A DNA stretch of 38,892 bases from Clostridiales bacterium UBA7103 (GCA_002493305.1 DKYJ01000036.1:1-38892), one strand, 5' to 3'. Shown: positions 14,363 through 21,905, counted from the first letter of the stretch. The notes: generated from the sequence alone by a model not told the origin. Program-made: numbers and translations.

Positions 14363-14728
14363 TTACATGGGCTGGGCCATCGTGGTCATCATTGCGTTTG
14401 CCGCTTGAGTGGTGTCAACGCGAGTGTACTGTACCGAAACAGGCACGGAGCAGCTGACAAGGGCAGCGTAACCCACGCCTTGAGTGATATTCTTTCCCTC
14501 ATCTGTGAGAACCTTATCCATTCGGATATGCCTCGTGCGTCGGGCGGGGCAGCAAATAACGGGAAGCCGCACCGGTTCTCTGTCTTCGTAGTATAGGACA
14601 ATGTCAATATCGCAATCCTTGTCAGAGGCGTTCAGAACACATATCGCCTCGTGGCTCACATACACGCCGGGAGCGGTGTCAGCAGGCCAAAACATATCGG
14701 GAATAAGCCATTTCTGTGTGTTTGCCAT
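14363..14728 (-). CDS. ASRT-family (sensory rhodopsin transducer-like) small-molecule-binding protein
   Basis: 121 residues that closely follow the pattern of Anabaena sensory rhodopsin transducer: SHEAICVLNASDKDCDIDI (25-43), VLYYEDREPVRLP (44-56), PARRTRHIRMDK (61-72), and PVSVQYTRVDTTQAANAMMT (96-115). Members of this family form tetrameric beta-sandwiches, and most have no rhodopsin partner; comparative work has proposed that they bind small molecules such as sugars. Here it sits 15 bases after an aldo/keto reductase and in one operon with a sugar isomerase, which supports a ligand-sensing or chaperoning role in sugar metabolism. RBS AAGGAG precedes ATG. No membrane segment. Confidence 0.88.
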   Translation of the reverse strand: MANTQKWLIPDMFWPADTAPGVYVSHEAICVLNASDKDCDIDIVLYYEDREPVRLPVICCPARRTRHIRMDKVLTDEGKNITQGVGYAALVSCSVPVSVQYTRVDTTQAANAMMTTMAQPM

Positions 14729-14743
14729 GATTTCGTCTCCTTA

Positions 14744-15697
14744 TCAAATTTCGTACATTTGGGCGCTGAAGCTGTAATTTACAGTCTCCATGGCCTCCTT
14801 CAGATGCTCAACGCTGGACGAGCCTGCCAGAGGCACAACGGGGAAGCCTCTTGTGAAGAAGAAGCCCAGCACCGCCTGAGTTAGGCTTGCTCCGGTTTCG
14901 CGGCAGATGTTCTCAAGCCTGCCCATAAGTGCCAGGTTTTCCTCGGTGCAGTACATGCTGTCCTGTACAGCCTCAACACCTTGGGAGGCGAGCTTGTGGA
15001 AAAATCCGCTGCACATGCCGAAATACGGTATTGCGAGGTTCCTGCCCGAACGGTGATACTCTATCATGTCATCGCTCATCTCCACCAGAGTGTCATCGCC
15101 GCCGGGTTTTTTATATTTCTGTCCAATGTTATAGAGCATTTCATTTGCCACAAAGCCCCTGTAACCGTGGGCGGCTGCATAGGCATCCGCCTCGCGCATT
15201 CTCTCAGTCGTCCAGTTTGAGCAGGCGTAGTAGCGTATCTTTCCCTGCCGGCGGAAGTCCTCCATTATCTCCACGAACTCTCCTGCCGGGCGGCTCACAT
15301 CGTCACGATGATAAAAATAGATGTCGATGCAGTCAATGCCCAGAGCCTTAAGGCTCAGCTCAATGTCGCCCTGCATATCCCTGGCGGACATACGGGGGGT
15401 GTGCATACTGTCGAGCCGCGGGTGACCGCCCTTGGTCATGAGTATGAAATCATCATGGTGGCCGCGTTCCTTTATCCATTGGCCGAGAATGGTTTCACTT
15501 CTGCCGATAAGGGGAGGCACCCAGTCGGAGTATATACGGGCGGAATCAATGACATTGCCGCCCATGTCCAGATACGCCTCTAAAACAGGGGTTATATCCT
15601 TCATGTCAGTCCTCTTGAGGCCTATGTCCACCGTACCAAAGCCGATGGGGAAGAGGCTGAGGTCTGTATCAGGTATAGCGATTTTTTTGCAGTACAT
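14744..15697 (-). CDS. aldo/keto reductase
   Basis: NAD(P)H-dependent carbonyl reductase or sugar dehydrogenase with TIM-barrel fold. Seen: catalytic tetrad Asp51 and Tyr56 in NVIDSARIYSDW, Lys89 in ILMTKGGHP and His130 in DIYFYHRDD; cofactor part with PLAGSSSVEHLKEAME near the C-terminus. The 317 residues are complete. Between the isomerase and the ASRT protein it may interconvert an aldose or ketose with its alditol, or use a sugar acid or aldehyde from the pathway. RBS AGGAG lies 8 bases before the ATG. Substrate unknown. Confidence 0.92.
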   Translation of the reverse strand: MYCKKIAIPDTDLSLFPIGFGTVDIGLKRTDMKDITPVLEAYLDMGGNVIDSARIYSDWVPPLIGRSETILGQWIKERGHHDDFILMTKGGHPRLDSMHTPRMSARDMQGDIELSLKALGIDCIDIYFYHRDDVSRPAGEFVEIMEDFRRQGKIRYYACSNWTTERMREADAYAAAHGYRGFVANEMLYNIGQKYKKPGGDDTLVEMSDDMIEYHRSGRNLAIPYFGMCSGFFHKLASQGVEAVQDSMYCTEENLALMGRLENICRETGASLTQAVLGFFFTRGFPVVPLAGSSSVEHLKEAMETVNYSFSAQMYEI

Positions 15698-15717
15698 AGT
15701 TTCAACTCCTAAAAAAT

Positions 15718-16950
15718 TTACAGAAGACCGTCAATGGAACTGAGCCAGTCTCTGCCCGGCATGTTGCGCTGCTGGCAGTAATATTCCCAGACGAGGCCGA
15801 AGGGCATAGCCTTCTGCCTCTCAAGCAGGGCGAGCCTTGCTGTGAAATTTCCCTCCGCCTCATATTTGCGCAGGGTCTCTGTCGGCTCGAGCAGGGCGCA
15901 AAGCAGCGCCTGCTTCACACTTCTCGCCCCCAGGACAGTGGCGGCTACCCGGTTTATGCTGGCGTCAAAGTAATCAAGCCCGATATGTATACGGTCAAAG
16001 GCATTGCAGCGTGCGATCTCACTGAGCAGAGCATAGCACTCGTCATCCAGCACCACAACATGATCGCTGTCCCAGCGGACGGGGCGGCTTATGTGAAGCA
16101 TGACCTCCTGCCCGCAGGCGAGATAGCTGGTCAGCTTGGAGGAAACAAGTTCGGTGGGATGGAAGTGCCCGGTGTCCATGCAGGGTATGCAGTTTTTCCG
16201 GGTTGCAGCGTAGAGCGTATAGAACTCGTGGGAGCCGGTGACATAGCTTTCGCTGCCAAGGCCGAAGAGCTTGCTCTCAACCGAGTCAATGTTCACCTCC
16301 CGGCTGAACTTTTTCTCAAATATCTTATCCAAAGAGTCAGCCAGACGCAGACGGGGAGAGAGCTTGTCAATCGTGGTATCTTTGTAGCCATCAGGTATCC
16401 AGTGGTTGGTGATGCAGGGAGTCCCAAGCTCGCGGCCAAAATATGCGCCGATCTCGCGGCAGCGCTTGCCATGCTCGATCCAGTAGCTCCGGATCTTCTC
16501 GTCCGCACTGGAAAGGGTAAAGCCGCTGTCGGACATAGGATGGCTGAAATAGGTAGGGTTAAAATCAAGGCCGATGCCCTTTTCTCTTGCATAATCCACC
16601 CATGAGGCGAAATGCTCCGGACGCAGCTCATCTCTGCCCACGGTCTCGCCGCCGTTATCAAGGTATATGGCATGCAGCGCAAGGCGGTTGCAGCCGGGGA
16701 TAAGCGACAGTGCCGTGTTAAGATTATTCATATACTCGTCCCGGGTTCTGGGCTTGCCCGGGGCTTTGCCAAAGGCAGCTATACCCCCATCAAGCCCCCG
16801 ATCGGGAGCTTCAAAACCGGAAAGGTCATCAATTTGCCAGCAATTTATGGAAACAGGTATCTCGTCCATTCGCTTTAGGGCGGTATCCGTGTCCACTCCT
16901 ATGGAAGCATATAACTCCTTTGCGGCCTGATAATCGGAAAATATGCTCAT
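15718..16950 (-). CDS. rhaA: L-rhamnose isomerase family ketol-isomerase
   Basis: Aldose-ketose isomerase, TIM barrel, metal dependent. Seen: PVSINCWQIDDLSGFE (32-47), RLALHAIYLDN (89-99), LDFNPTYFSHPMSDSGFTLS (129-148), ELGTPCITNHWIPDG, and metal ligands in the positions of E. coli RhaA: Glu225 (VESKLFG), Asp259 (CMDTGHFHP), His286 (MLHISRPVRWDSDH) and Asp326 (HIGLDYFDAS). At 410 residues it is full length. RhaA enzymes also convert L-lyxose to L-xylulose, and the pathway enzymes in this window (L-xylulose-type kinase, 3- and 4-epimerases; no rhamnulose kinase or aldolase) favour an L-pentose over L-rhamnose. Start at 16950 has AGGAGG 8 bases upstream. First gene of the nine-gene operon. Confidence 0.9.
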   Translation of the reverse strand: MSIFSDYQAAKELYASIGVDTDTALKRMDEIPVSINCWQIDDLSGFEAPDRGLDGGIAAFGKAPGKPRTRDEYMNNLNTALSLIPGCNRLALHAIYLDNGGETVGRDELRPEHFASWVDYAREKGIGLDFNPTYFSHPMSDSGFTLSSADEKIRSYWIEHGKRCREIGAYFGRELGTPCITNHWIPDGYKDTTIDKLSPRLRLADSLDKIFEKKFSREVNIDSVESKLFGLGSESYVTGSHEFYTLYAATRKNCIPCMDTGHFHPTELVSSKLTSYLACGQEVMLHISRPVRWDSDHVVVLDDECYALLSEIARCNAFDRIHIGLDYFDASINRVAATVLGARSVKQALLCALLEPTETLRKYEAEGNFTARLALLERQKAMPFGLVWEYYCQQRNMPGRDWLSSIDGLL

Positions 16951-16989
16951 ATCATGCCCTCCTGAAAAATAAGTATAATTCCACAATAC

Positions 16990-17006
16990 GAAACGCTGTT
17001 ACGTTT
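16990..17006. promoter_or_regulatory. operator A (rhaA), probable IclR-regulator site
   Basis: GAAACGCTGTTACGTTT contains the perfect inverted repeat AAACG-CTGTTA-CGTTT (16991-17006). It begins 3 bases downstream of the rhaA -10 box in the direction of transcription and so covers the start point. The core GAAACGCYGTTAC recurs at 20848-20860. Confidence 0.65.
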
Positions 17007-17008
17007 TT

Positions 17009-17037
17009 AGAATAGCATGTACAGGCGGCATTGTCAA
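17009..17037 (-). promoter_or_regulatory. promoter of the rhaA operon
   Basis: Minus strand: TTGACA (17032-17037), 17-base spacer, TATTCT (17009-17014). Start point near 17002, inside operator A, leaving a leader of about 50 bases before rhaA. The arrangement predicts repression when the operator is occupied. Confidence 0.75.
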
Positions 17038-17055
17038 TACAGTTTTTGAAGCAGA

Positions 17056-17070
17056 TTTCACACTGTGAAA
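17056..17070. promoter_or_regulatory. 15-bp perfect palindrome in the rhaA-iclR intergenic region
   Basis: TTTCACACTGTGAAA is a perfect inverted repeat around one central base, about 20 bases upstream of the rhaA -35 box and 154 bases before iclR. It differs from the GAAACGC sites. It could be an autoregulatory site of the IclR protein or a site for a second regulator. Confidence 0.5.
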
Positions 17071-17223
17071 AAAACAGTAAAAATTTGCTGTTGACGGCGT
17101 ATTATAGTATTTACGGAAAATTTCTGTATTTAGAGCCCAATTATTGCGTAAAAATACTTGACGCGGAGCAAAAAACAGAATATATTGTGTCTAAAATGAG
17201 TAATCAAACTTTGGAGGATCAGT

Positions 17224-18033
17224 ATGGCAGAAAATATTGGCAGCCCCGCCGATGTGGAATCCGCGTCAAAAGAGCCGAAAATGATTCATTCGATCGAAAA
17301 AGCTCTGGATATTATAGAATATCTTTATCAGTACAATGAGGAAGCCAACCTGCGGGATATATGCAGGGCAACCGGCCTTCACGGCAGCACGGCGCACAGG
17401 ATCCTTTCCACAATGAAAAACAGAGGCTATATTCATCAGAATGAGAAAAACTCCAAATACTGGCTGGGCTTCAAGTTCTATGGTATCGGCAATGCCGTAA
17501 AGGACAATATGCCGCTGGCAGAGATCATTGAGCCATATGCAGACAAGATAGCCAGAAAATATAAGCAGACAGTCTATACCGCTATGCCGTATTATCAGTC
17601 TGACACGCCTCAGCAGGTCATAGTGTACAAGGTCAGCCACAGCCCGTACATTATCCGTAACTCCCCTGAGGTGGGGACGATAGCCTCCAGCCATGGGGCG
17701 GCTACCGGCAAGTGCATGATGGCGTATTACCCGGAAAAGCTGATCGCCGAATATAAGCAGCACCCCCTGCCCATGCTCACTGCAAAAACCATAACCGACT
17801 GGAACATACTGGAAGACGAGCTTCAGCGGATCCGCCGCAATGGCTACGCTATGGAGTCCGATGAGGAGGAGATAGGCTCAACCTGTATTGCTGTGCCCAT
17901 AACCGACAAGCAGAACGGCATCATCGCATCGGTAAGCCTCTCCGGGCCGACTTCTATGATATTTGAGTTTAAGATCAACGATATTTTGAACGACCTGAGA
18001 GAAGCCGCCGCGGAGGTCTCGGCAAAATTCTGA
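17224..18033 (+). CDS. IclR-family transcriptional regulator
   Basis: Ligand-responsive regulator, divergent from the rhaA operon and central in the locus. Seen: N-terminal winged helix at about 22-80 (SIEKALDIIEYLYQYNEEA, RDICRATGLHGSTAHRIL, then the wing GYIHQNEKNSKYWLGFKF) and a C-terminal GAF-like effector domain with the family signatures SSHGAATGKCMMAY and ESDEEEIGSTCIAVPI. The 269 residues are complete; GGAGG precedes the ATG. YiaJ, the IclR regulator of the E. coli yia sugar operon, controls a similar transporter/kinase/epimerase set. Related operator sequences at the rhaA, iorA and NHL-gene promoters suggest that it controls all three. Confidence 0.93.
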   Translation: MAENIGSPADVESASKEPKMIHSIEKALDIIEYLYQYNEEANLRDICRATGLHGSTAHRILSTMKNRGYIHQNEKNSKYWLGFKFYGIGNAVKDNMPLAEIIEPYADKIARKYKQTVYTAMPYYQSDTPQQVIVYKVSHSPYIIRNSPEVGTIASSHGAATGKCMMAYYPEKLIAEYKQHPLPMLTAKTITDWNILEDELQRIRRNGYAMESDEEEIGSTCIAVPITDKQNGIIASVSLSGPTSMIFEFKINDILNDLREAAAEVSAKF

Positions 18034-18070
18034 AAAAACGCAAAAGCGCGGAAAATTTAATATACTCATC

Positions 18071-18106
18071 AAAAAGCGCTCTGAATTTGAATCAGAGCGC
18101 TTTTTT
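18071..18106. terminator. bidirectional terminator between iclR and iorB
   Basis: AAAAAGCGCTCTGA and TCAGAGCGCTTTTTT form a 13-14-bp stem with a 7-base loop, with T6 on the plus strand and A5 giving a U tract on the minus strand. It serves the convergent iclR and iorB transcripts. Confidence 0.9.
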
Positions 18107-18118
18107 CACTATATAACC

Positions 18119-18706
18119 TTATTTTTCGGGAAAAATAAAGCTGTATCCACATTCGAATGCCCGCCGATTTTCTTCCACAGCCTTTGGAAAGCGTGCTGCC
18201 ACGGCTTCGAGCACCGTTTCCATGGGCAGCAGCTCATTTAGCCCCGTGTTTTTGTAAGCCGCACCCAACACAAAAATGTTTGCAGCGCAGCCATCGGGCA
18301 GAGCGTCATCCGGCAGCCAATAGGTTTCCAGAGCGGCGTCGTTCGCGGCGTTTATCACAGCTTCATCGGAAGGATAGCCCCCGCCGGACATTTCACTGTA
18401 TGGAACGTGCCGCTCGGCGAAAACCAGCAGGGCTCCGCCGGGCCTGACATAGTCAAGGGACTTCAGACTCTCGCTGACCTCCATCGACACGGCGGCGTCC
18501 GCTGAACGGAGTGTAAGCTCAGGGCCGCAGCTTCCTCGACCCAGTTTTAGCTGAGCTTTCACCGCACCGCCGCGCTGCGCCATACCCTTTGTGGGGTAAA
18601 AGCTGCAGGTTATCCCCGCCAGCGCACAGGCATTAAGAATAATTTCCGCGATAGACAAAACTCCCTGCCCGCCAAGACCCGTGAGCAAAAGATTAAATTC
18701 ATTCAT
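18119..18706 (-). CDS. iorB: indolepyruvate:ferredoxin oxidoreductase, beta subunit
   Basis: Gamma-type domain partner of IorA. Seen: LLLTGLGGQGVLSIAEII (6-23), YPTKGMAQRGGAVKAQLKLG (about 37-56) and SADAAVSMEVSESLKSLDY, over a normal 195 residues. It overlaps the iorA stop by 8 bases with AAAGGAGG inside the iorA end. In known enzymes IorAB converts aryl pyruvates to aryl-acetyl-CoA and reduces ferredoxin; in this sugar-linked locus the natural 2-oxoacid may differ. Confidence 0.92.
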   Translation of the reverse strand: MNEFNLLLTGLGGQGVLSIAEIILNACALAGITCSFYPTKGMAQRGGAVKAQLKLGRGSCGPELTLRSADAAVSMEVSESLKSLDYVRPGGALLVFAERHVPYSEMSGGGYPSDEAVINAANDAALETYWLPDDALPDGCAANIFVLGAAYKNTGLNELLPMETVLEAVAARFPKAVEENRRAFECGYSFIFPEK

Positions 18707-20552
18707 GGCAGTCCTCCTTTTTTATTGCCCCGACATTGCAGAAATTGGAGCAAATGCCGCAGCCGTTACACTGCTTTGCGTCAATGCTGACCTCGCCGCC
18801 GGAGAATTTCAGGGCCGGGCAGCCGGTTTTGCTTATGCACAGCCTGCATTTTACGCATTTTGAAGGGTCAATGCTGACTTTTGAATAGCGGACTTTTCGC
18901 CGCCCCGCCTGAATAGCGCACTCCCGTCTTGCAAGGACGACTTTAACACCCGGCTTGCCGAGCATTTCGGTCAAAACAGCGCTCATACGCTTAAAATCAT
19001 ACGGGTCGCATACGGCAAAAGCCTCAACTCCGAGGGCGGGAATGATTTTGGCAATGTCGACCGGACGGCAGGATTGCCCATCAGCGGCAGTGCCGGGATT
19101 TGCCTGCATGCCAGTCATGCCCGTCCAACCGTTATCCATGATGACAACGGTGATATCTGTGTTATACCAGATAGCGTTTACCAGCCCCGGGATCCCGCCG
19201 TGGAAAAATGTGGAATCGCCGATGGCAGCAATGGCGGGCGTTTTTACCCCGGCGGAGTTAAAGCCCTCGGCAATTGGGACGCTTGACCCCATGGAAACCT
19301 CTGTCCATAGCGTGTTGAATGGAGGGCTGATCCCAAGAATGGTGCAGCCGATGTCTCCGGCGACGAAAGCGTCCGCATTGCTGTAACCGCGGTTTTTTAG
19401 CGCCGCGTTTATCGCCAGAAACGTACCCCGATGAGGGCAGCCGGCACAGACGCCAATTGTACGCTTCGCGCTCAATTGACTGTAATTTTTCCCTTCAAAG
19501 AGCTGAGGAGGGACAGCCTTACCCTGAGCTGTCAGGATAGCCTTTGCGATGTGCGCGGCGTTCATGCTGCCGACACGGGAGAGTGTGCCGTCCTCCTTGC
19601 CTATCACGCGGGGGCTTTTGCCCATGCGGTTTGCGCAGACCATGAGGGCGTGCTCCACGTACGGTTCGTTTTCCTCAATGACCGCAATAGTGCCGCAATG
19701 AGATATAAGCTCCTCAAATTCCGCCGCAGGAGCGGGCAGGGTGGTCTTGACCCACAAAAGGGAGAAATCCGCCGTGCCGCCAAAGCGCTTTGCAAGCTCA
19801 AGACCCTCGCTGAGATAACTGCCGAGCACGCCGGAAACAATAACGCCCACGGAGCTGTTTTGGCAGATATCCAAATGATTTATCCCATCCTCGTGTATGA
19901 GCCTTTGGGCGGTGTCGAGCCTTTCGATAAGAGCGCGGTGCTGCTTGAGACAGATATCCGCCCCCGCCTTGGTATAGACGGAAATATCCCTGCGCAGCTG
20001 TGCCTCGCGCTTTGGCGGAGCTTTCATCTCCGGCAGATCCACATTCTCATGGCATAACGCCACTGCCGTCACCGAGCGCAGCAGCACCGGAGAGCCGATG
20101 CGTTCCGACAGGGAAAAGGCGTATTCTGTCATGTGATAGGAATCCTCAACGCCGGAACAGTCGACCACCGGTATGTCCGTCATCGCGGCAAAGCCGCGAA
20201 TGTCCTGCTCCGGCATACCTGCCGACACCCCCGGATCATCGCAGACATAGACGACCAGCGCGCCGGTGCAGCCGGAGTAAGCGATGGATATCAGGGAATC
20301 ATAACATACATTAAGCCCGGACATCTTCATGGAGCAGAACGCCCGCTGTCCGGCCCATGCCGCCCCGGCCGCGATTTCCAGCGCCACCTTTTCATTGACG
20401 CACCACCGCACGCTCACGCCTTCAGGGGCATGGCCGATAAGATTGCCGATGACCTCAGTGGACGGTGTGCCAGGGTAGCCGGTCATAACGGCAGCGCCGC
20501 TGTTGACCGCGGCCAGCGCAACAGCATCGTTGCCGCTAAAGCAAGCCATCAT
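18699..20552 (-). CDS. iorA: indolepyruvate:ferredoxin oxidoreductase, alpha subunit
   Basis: Large fused oxidoreductase subunit. Seen: pyrimidine-binding domain with MTGYPGTPSTEVIGNL (22-37), WAGQRAFCSMKMSGLNV (66-82), DDPGVSAGMPEQDIRG; central domain; TPP domain with GVCAGCPHRGTF, GDIGCTILG, GDSTFFHGGIPGLVNA and MDNGWTGMTGMQANPG; and a C-terminal two-cluster ferredoxin domain, CVKCRLCISKTGCP and CNGCGICSNFCN (about 570-607). The 617 residues are full length. It is transcribed from its own promoter at 20631-20659 with an operator-like site behind it. It is a second 2-oxoacid oxidoreductase beside the VOR-type enzyme of the neighbouring operon. Aromatic 2-oxoacids are the classic substrates; here the substrate is unproven. 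Confidence 0.95.
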   Translation of the reverse strand: MMACFSGNDAVALAAVNSGAAVMTGYPGTPSTEVIGNLIGHAPEGVSVRWCVNEKVALEIAAGAAWAGQRAFCSMKMSGLNVCYDSLISIAYSGCTGALVVYVCDDPGVSAGMPEQDIRGFAAMTDIPVVDCSGVEDSYHMTEYAFSLSERIGSPVLLRSVTAVALCHENVDLPEMKAPPKREAQLRRDISVYTKAGADICLKQHRALIERLDTAQRLIHEDGINHLDICQNSSVGVIVSGVLGSYLSEGLELAKRFGGTADFSLLWVKTTLPAPAAEFEELISHCGTIAVIEENEPYVEHALMVCANRMGKSPRVIGKEDGTLSRVGSMNAAHIAKAILTAQGKAVPPQLFEGKNYSQLSAKRTIGVCAGCPHRGTFLAINAALKNRGYSNADAFVAGDIGCTILGISPPFNTLWTEVSMGSSVPIAEGFNSAGVKTPAIAAIGDSTFFHGGIPGLVNAIWYNTDITVVIMDNGWTGMTGMQANPGTAADGQSCRPVDIAKIIPALGVEAFAVCDPYDFKRMSAVLTEMLGKPGVKVVLARRECAIQAGRRKVRYSKVSIDPSKCVKCRLCISKTGCPALKFSGGEVSIDAKQCNGCGICSNFCNVGAIKKEDCHE

Positions 20553-20630
20553 AATAAAGCCTCCTTATTTAATTGGAATAGGGTTTAGCCCGCCAAGGCG
20601 GGCAAAAAGTGCTTCCATACTGTGTAAGCA

Positions 20631-20659
20631 AGTTTAACGGAAGTGGGCGACAAAGTCAA
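20631..20659 (-). promoter_or_regulatory. promoter of iorAB
   Basis: Minus strand: TTGACT (20654-20659), 17-base spacer, TAAACT (20631-20636). Start near 20624, about 70 bases before iorA. The operator-like site C (20679-20700) lies just upstream, at about -55 to -75, unlike the other two sites, which overlap the start. Confidence 0.65.
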
Positions 20660-20678
20660 TATTTTATTCCGATATAAT

Positions 20679-20700
20679 TAACGCTGTGTTACATTATGGA
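20679..20700. promoter_or_regulatory. operator C, IclR-type site in the iorA/NHL divergent region
   Basis: TAACGCTGTGTTACATTATG then GAATA: the palindrome TAAC-GCTGT-GTTA followed by ATTATGGAATA, which matches the tail of site B (CAATATGGAATA at 20862-20873). It lies upstream of the iorA -35 box and 109 bases upstream of the NHL-gene -35 box. The half-site relation to sites A and B is imperfect. Confidence 0.5.
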
Positions 20701-20808
20701 ATATAAAATGAGCAAAATTTCGAGTGAAAATTGAAATATCGGCAATTTGCCCTAAAATTGGCTGTAAATTTAGGTTATTTTACCATATGTGAATATCGCG
20801 AAAAAATA

Positions 20809-20837
20809 TTGACTATTTCCGCTTGATATTGTAATAT
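20809..20837 (+). promoter_or_regulatory. promoter of the NHL-dctPQM operon
   Basis: TTGACT (20809-20814), 17-base spacer, TAATAT (20832-20837). Start near 20844, just before or within operator B. The leader to the ATG at 20898 is about 55 bases. The rest of the 345-base gap between iorA and this gene (20553-20897) is AT-rich regulatory sequence with no reading frame I can support. Confidence 0.75.
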
Positions 20838-20847
20838 CAAAATAACA

Positions 20848-20873
20848 GAAACGCCGTTACACAATATGGAATA
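20848..20873. promoter_or_regulatory. operator B (NHL-dctPQM), probable IclR-regulator site
   Basis: GAAACGCCGTTAC (20848-20860) shares 12 of 13 bases with operator A (GAAACGCTGTTAC) and includes the small palindrome AACG-C-CGTT; it is followed by ACAATATGGAATA. It is placed immediately downstream of the -10 box, the same position as operator A relative to rhaA, predicting repression of both by one protein. Confidence 0.68.
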
Positions 20874-20897
20874 AACAGACATTCAGGAGGGCTTTTT

Positions 20898-21905
20898 ATG
20901 ATTTTAAAGCATGGCAGCAACAGCCGGGCAAGCAACGCGGAATTGGTTTTCAGAAATGGCGACTTTGCCTATAAGCTGAACACCGAATGGGCGAAGTGGC
21001 CGAATCATCTTGTCGGTGTGCCCGTTGCGGGCGGCTGCTGCGATAAGGACGACAATATTTGGGTCACCACAAGATGGAACGATCACCCGGTTTTGATGCT
21101 TGATAAGGACGGCAACTTTGTAAAAGATATAGGCAAGGGCCTTTTCAGCAATCTCCACGGTATTTTCGTTACACCCGCCGGTACTCTGCTTTGCGCCGAT
21201 GCCAGCACCCACCATGTGGTCAGGGAAATTACCGTTGACGGTGAGCTTGTTCGGGATTTCGGCAATTTTGATGTACCCGGTGACAGCGGCTTTGACCCTG
21301 ACATTTGGATGAATCTTAAACGCCGCGGAGTTCTCCCCTGTGACGCGCCCTATGATGTGGATCTTGAGTTCTATGAAGGACTCAAAACCATTGTCCGCGC
21401 GGGCGAGCCTTTCAATAAGCCCACGCGCATGATCATGGCGTCCACCGGCGAATACTTTGCCTGTGACGGTTACGGCAATGCCGCCGTCCACAAGTTCGAT
21501 AAGGATGGCAAATATGTAAAGACCTGGGGCGGCCCCGGCTACGACGTGGGTCAGTATCGCCTGCCTCACGGCATCTGGGCGGACAAGCTTGACCGCATCT
21601 GGGTCGCCGACAGAGAGAATAACCGCGTCCATGTCTATGACACCGACGGAAATCAGATCGGTATGGTGGATGAGCTTAACCTCCGCCCGGCAGAGGTCTG
21701 GTCTGATGAAAATTACGTGTATATCGGCGAGGTCGACGGCGGCGTGAGTATCCTTGACATGGATATGAATGTTATCTGCCAGATCGGCTACTACTATTCT
21801 CCGCTTATGGCCCACGGTCTGTGCGGAGACTCCAAGAGCAACCTGTATATTCAGGCGCTTCACCTGAGCAAGACCAACAATCTGCTCCGGCTTGAACGCA
21901 TCTGA
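20898..21905 (+). CDS. NHL-repeat beta-propeller protein
   Basis: 335 residues made of repeated blade motifs: DKDDNIWVTTRWNDHPVLML, LDKDGNFVKDIG, LHGIFVTPAGTLLCADAST, FDKDGKYVKTWGGPGYDVGQ, LPHGIWADKLDRIWVADREN, VHVYDTDGNQIG. This NHL pattern is shared with peptidyl-alpha-hydroxyglycine lyase-like and SMP-30/lactonase-like propellers. There is no signal peptide, so it is probably cytoplasmic, unlike secreted relatives. First gene of the transporter operon, 39 bases before dctP, with AGGAGG before the ATG. A lactonase, sugar-acid hydrolase or lyase acting on the imported compound is plausible; the family alone does not fix the reaction. Confidence 0.82.
   Translation: MILKHGSNSRASNAELVFRNGDFAYKLNTEWAKWPNHLVGVPVAGGCCDKDDNIWVTTRWNDHPVLMLDKDGNFVKDIGKGLFSNLHGIFVTPAGTLLCADASTHHVVREITVDGELVRDFGNFDVPGDSGFDPDIWMNLKRRGVLPCDAPYDVDLEFYEGLKTIVRAGEPFNKPTRMIMASTGEYFACDGYGNAAVHKFDKDGKYVKTWGGPGYDVGQYRLPHGIWADKLDRIWVADRENNRVHVYDTDGNQIGMVDELNLRPAEVWSDENYVYIGEVDGGVSILDMDMNVICQIGYYYSPLMAHGLCGDSKSNLYIQALHLSKTNNLLRLERI

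Noticed and set aside
15718..16950. Classical L-rhamnose catabolism
   Set aside because: No rhamnulokinase or rhamnulose-1-phosphate aldolase was found; the kinase and epimerases present match the L-xylulose route.
16951..17223. CcpA cre site controlling the locus
   Set aside because: No stretch fits WTGNAANCGNWNNCA closely. The palindrome TTTCACACTGTGAAA has a different spacing.
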